Origin: Erysipelotrichaceae bacterium | Lineage (GTDB): Bacteria; Bacillota_I; Bacilli_A; Erysipelotrichales; Erysipelotrichaceae | Length of the DNA stretch: 5,345 nt | NCBI GenBank assembly: GCA_017511325.1 | Contig: JAFWKS010000229.1 | Location: 1-5,345 of the forward strand | Reading direction: 5' to 3' | Shown here: one piece after another, positions 3,998 to 5,345 of the stretch | Layout of the letters: each line of letters begins with the position of its first letter | How positions within the stretch are numbered: the stretch's first letter is position 1 | Position numbers and translations under genes: made by a program | The notes under the pieces: generated by a model | Seen by the model: the letters and a program-made list of their open reading frames with translations, nothing else | Databases searched by the model: none | Told to the model about the DNA's origin: nothing

Positions 3998-5345
3998 TGT
4001 TCGTCCTCCTGTTTGACGGTTTAAGCAACTGCGTCAAGTCGATTTCATCATCCTGTTCGTCGCTGTCCGCGTTGCTGATATAATCTTTGGTACTGATAAG
4101 ATTTACGTCGCTGTAATCTTCTTTTGTGAGCAGCAGATCATTAAGATCTCTATTGTATTCTTCACTGTTCTGCTCCTCGATCTCTTCCATCTTCTTTTTG
4201 TTTTCGGCAGCAATTCTTTGCAGATCATCACGCCTGTTGGTGATCAGTTCATACTCCGTTTTGCTTGCCGTGACAGTTAATGACATTCTGTTGTTCCCGG
4301 CAATGAAGAGCGCGTCTTTTACATCGAAATCGGAGATCGCCTGGACCTCTCTTTCCGACAGCTTGATAAGCATTTGTGTCGCATCAAGGTCATTGTCTTC
4401 CATCTGTTTAAGGATCTTGATTGCCGAGTTGTTGATGACCGGTTTGCCATATTTGCCATCTTCGATTGCCATAATATCCATCATCTGCTGTGTCGCCACC
4501 CAGAAAGCTCCTGAATATGCTCTGATAAGCTTTGAGATTTCAAGAGAGTATGCAGCAGCGATATGGTTGTGCGCCATGATCCACCATTCGTCGATCATCA
4601 GCATCTTTTTCTTCGTTCTGTCCTCCATGATCTTTGACCAGCAGAAGTCCATTACGGTGTAGATTGCCAGCGGCAGAAGTTCCTTTGAACATCCGTCAAG
4701 CGCATAGACCAGGAAATCATTATCGATATCAACATTGGTCTGCCCGTTGAAAAAAGATGCACTTCCTTCGGTAAATGTCCTTATCGCATCGATCAGAGTT
4801 TTAGGTGCTTTTGTTTCGTGAAGCGTCTTCTTTAGATCGTCGAGAATAGGCATTTCCTTGTATCTGGTGTGCGTTTCATCTGTCCAAAGGCTGTCATTAT
4901 CTGCGGTGATTCCAAAGCTCGCATACGTCTTTAAAAGGGCCGTATCGAGGGCTGTCCTTTCATCCATTTCCAGCTTGCCGAGATATATTTCAAAGAATGC
5001 TTTGATCGTACCGATTTTCTTCATCAGCAGGGAATAATCTCTCATTCCTCCATCGATCAGATATGACATTTCCTTGGCCTTTTCATCACGCTTATGGATT
5101 TCCATAATATTGATGACGATCGGTGATCCTTCACCGAAGTCGACATATGTGCCGTCCATTGCTTTGCATAGACGCATAACTTCATCAGCTTTTGCCGGCA
5201 GGATTATGGTAATAGGTATTCTTATTATTCTAAGTCTTAGTGCTATAAGAGACAGCAGGAAGGTCTTGCCGCCGCCTGTTGTAGCAGCGATAAATCCGTT
5301 GGCATTCTTAAATCTTTTGGTATCGTAGATATCGATAAGAGCCAG
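3978..5345 (-). CDS. virB4: VirB4-like conjugative transfer ATPase, C-terminal part (start outside window)
   Basis: The frame is open from the window edge, so the N-terminus is missing and 455 residues are visible. VirB4 ATPases power assembly and substrate transfer of type IV secretion systems at the inner face of the membrane. Numbering from the edge, Walker A is ATTGGGKT at 21-28. Then comes the form typical of Firmicutes conjugative elements, in which the usual Asp-Pro after the second strand is replaced (LPAKADEVMRLCKAM) and is followed by INIMEI. Walker B is MLMIDEWW at 248-255, with catalytic Asp252-Glu253. WVATQ at 282-286 is the sensor-like TQ motif. KLSEREVQAISDF and ALFIAGNNRMSL complete the core. 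After about residue 373 there is an extra 80-residue tail: a charged helix (RIAAENKKKMEEIEEQ) and an acidic run (DSDEQDDEID). The internal ATG at 5177 is not the start, since Walker A lies upstream. VirD4/FtsK-type ATPases are less likely. Confidence 0.92.
   Translation of the reverse strand: MALIDIYDTKRFKNANGFIAATTGGGKTFLLSLIALRLRIIRIPITIILPAKADEVMRLCKAMDGTYVDFGEGSPIVINIMEIHKRDEKAKEMSYLIDGGMRDYSLLMKKIGTIKAFFEIYLGKLEMDERTALDTALLKTYASFGITADNDSLWTDETHTRYKEMPILDDLKKTLHETKAPKTLIDAIRTFTEGSASFFNGQTNVDIDNDFLVYALDGCSKELLPLAIYTVMDFCWSKIMEDRTKKKMLMIDEWWIMAHNHIAAAYSLEISKLIRAYSGAFWVATQQMMDIMAIEDGKYGKPVINNSAIKILKQMEDNDLDATQMLIKLSEREVQAISDFDVKDALFIAGNNRMSLTVTASKTEYELITNRRDDLQRIAAENKKKMEEIEEQNSEEYNRDLNDLLLTKEDYSDVNLISTKDYISNADSDEQDDEIDLTQLLKPSNRRTNNDNWIG

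Noticed and set aside
4126..4662. Plus-strand open frame of 178 codons with membrane-like Ser/Ile/Leu runs
   Set aside because: It lies wholly inside the VirB4-like gene, whose Walker B and TQ motifs are in the opposite frame; the hydrophobic runs are mirror images of charged helices.
5175..5177. ATG at 5177 as the start of the ATPase gene
   Set aside because: The same frame continues to the window edge and encodes the Walker A motif upstream, so this is an internal methionine.
1..5345. CRISPR array, tRNA, rRNA or insertion sequence
   Set aside because: No regularly spaced repeats, cloverleaf-like stretch, rRNA-like sequence, transposase motifs or terminal inverted repeats were noticed.

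Overview
The window reads as part of the conjugation module of an integrative/conjugative element or conjugative plasmid from a low-to-moderate GC Gram-positive bacterium, most likely a gut-type Clostridia member (Lachnospiraceae or a relative). The basis is a VirB4-type transfer ATPase of the form common in Firmicutes elements, strong AGGAGG ribosome binding sites before almost every gene, short overlapping gene junctions, and several winged-helix and ribbon-helix-helix DNA-binding proteins. The species cannot be fixed from the sequence. All six genes I accept lie on the minus strand, so transcription runs from high to low coordinates. No credible plus-strand gene was found.

In transcription order: (1) 5345-3978, the C-terminal 455 residues of a VirB4-like ATPase with Walker A, Walker B and the TQ motif, followed by a charged tail. 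(2) 3997-3248, a 249-residue protein overlapping the ATPase gene by 20 bp, with an N-terminal winged-helix-like part and an alpha/beta remainder. (3) 3258-2590, a 222-residue protein overlapping the previous gene by 11 bp. Its C-terminal half carries a RusA-like Holliday junction resolvase signature (Asp166, Asp168-Asn169, Asp187). (4) A 186-bp non-coding gap (2404-2589) with inverted repeats and a weak promoter candidate. (5) 2403-613, a 596-residue protein with a winged-helix-like N-terminus, a long unrecognised centre and a C-terminal ribbon-helix-helix. (6) 533-180, a 117-residue stand-alone ribbon-helix-helix protein with a small palindrome in its leader. (7) A rho-independent terminator at 150-123. 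(8) The first 30 codons of another gene, 92 to beyond position 1, whose ribosome binding site sits only 17 bases past the terminator's T-tract.

Taken together, the ATPase would power the type IV secretion channel in the membrane. The downstream genes look like DNA-processing and DNA-binding functions (a possible resolvase, two winged-helix proteins, two ribbon-helix-helix proteins) that could serve relaxosome assembly, element replication or recombination, or control of transfer genes. The most notable points are the RusA-like active-site pattern in an otherwise anonymous protein next to virB4, and the protein with DNA-binding modules at both ends. These roles are inferred from motifs read by eye; no database search was possible.
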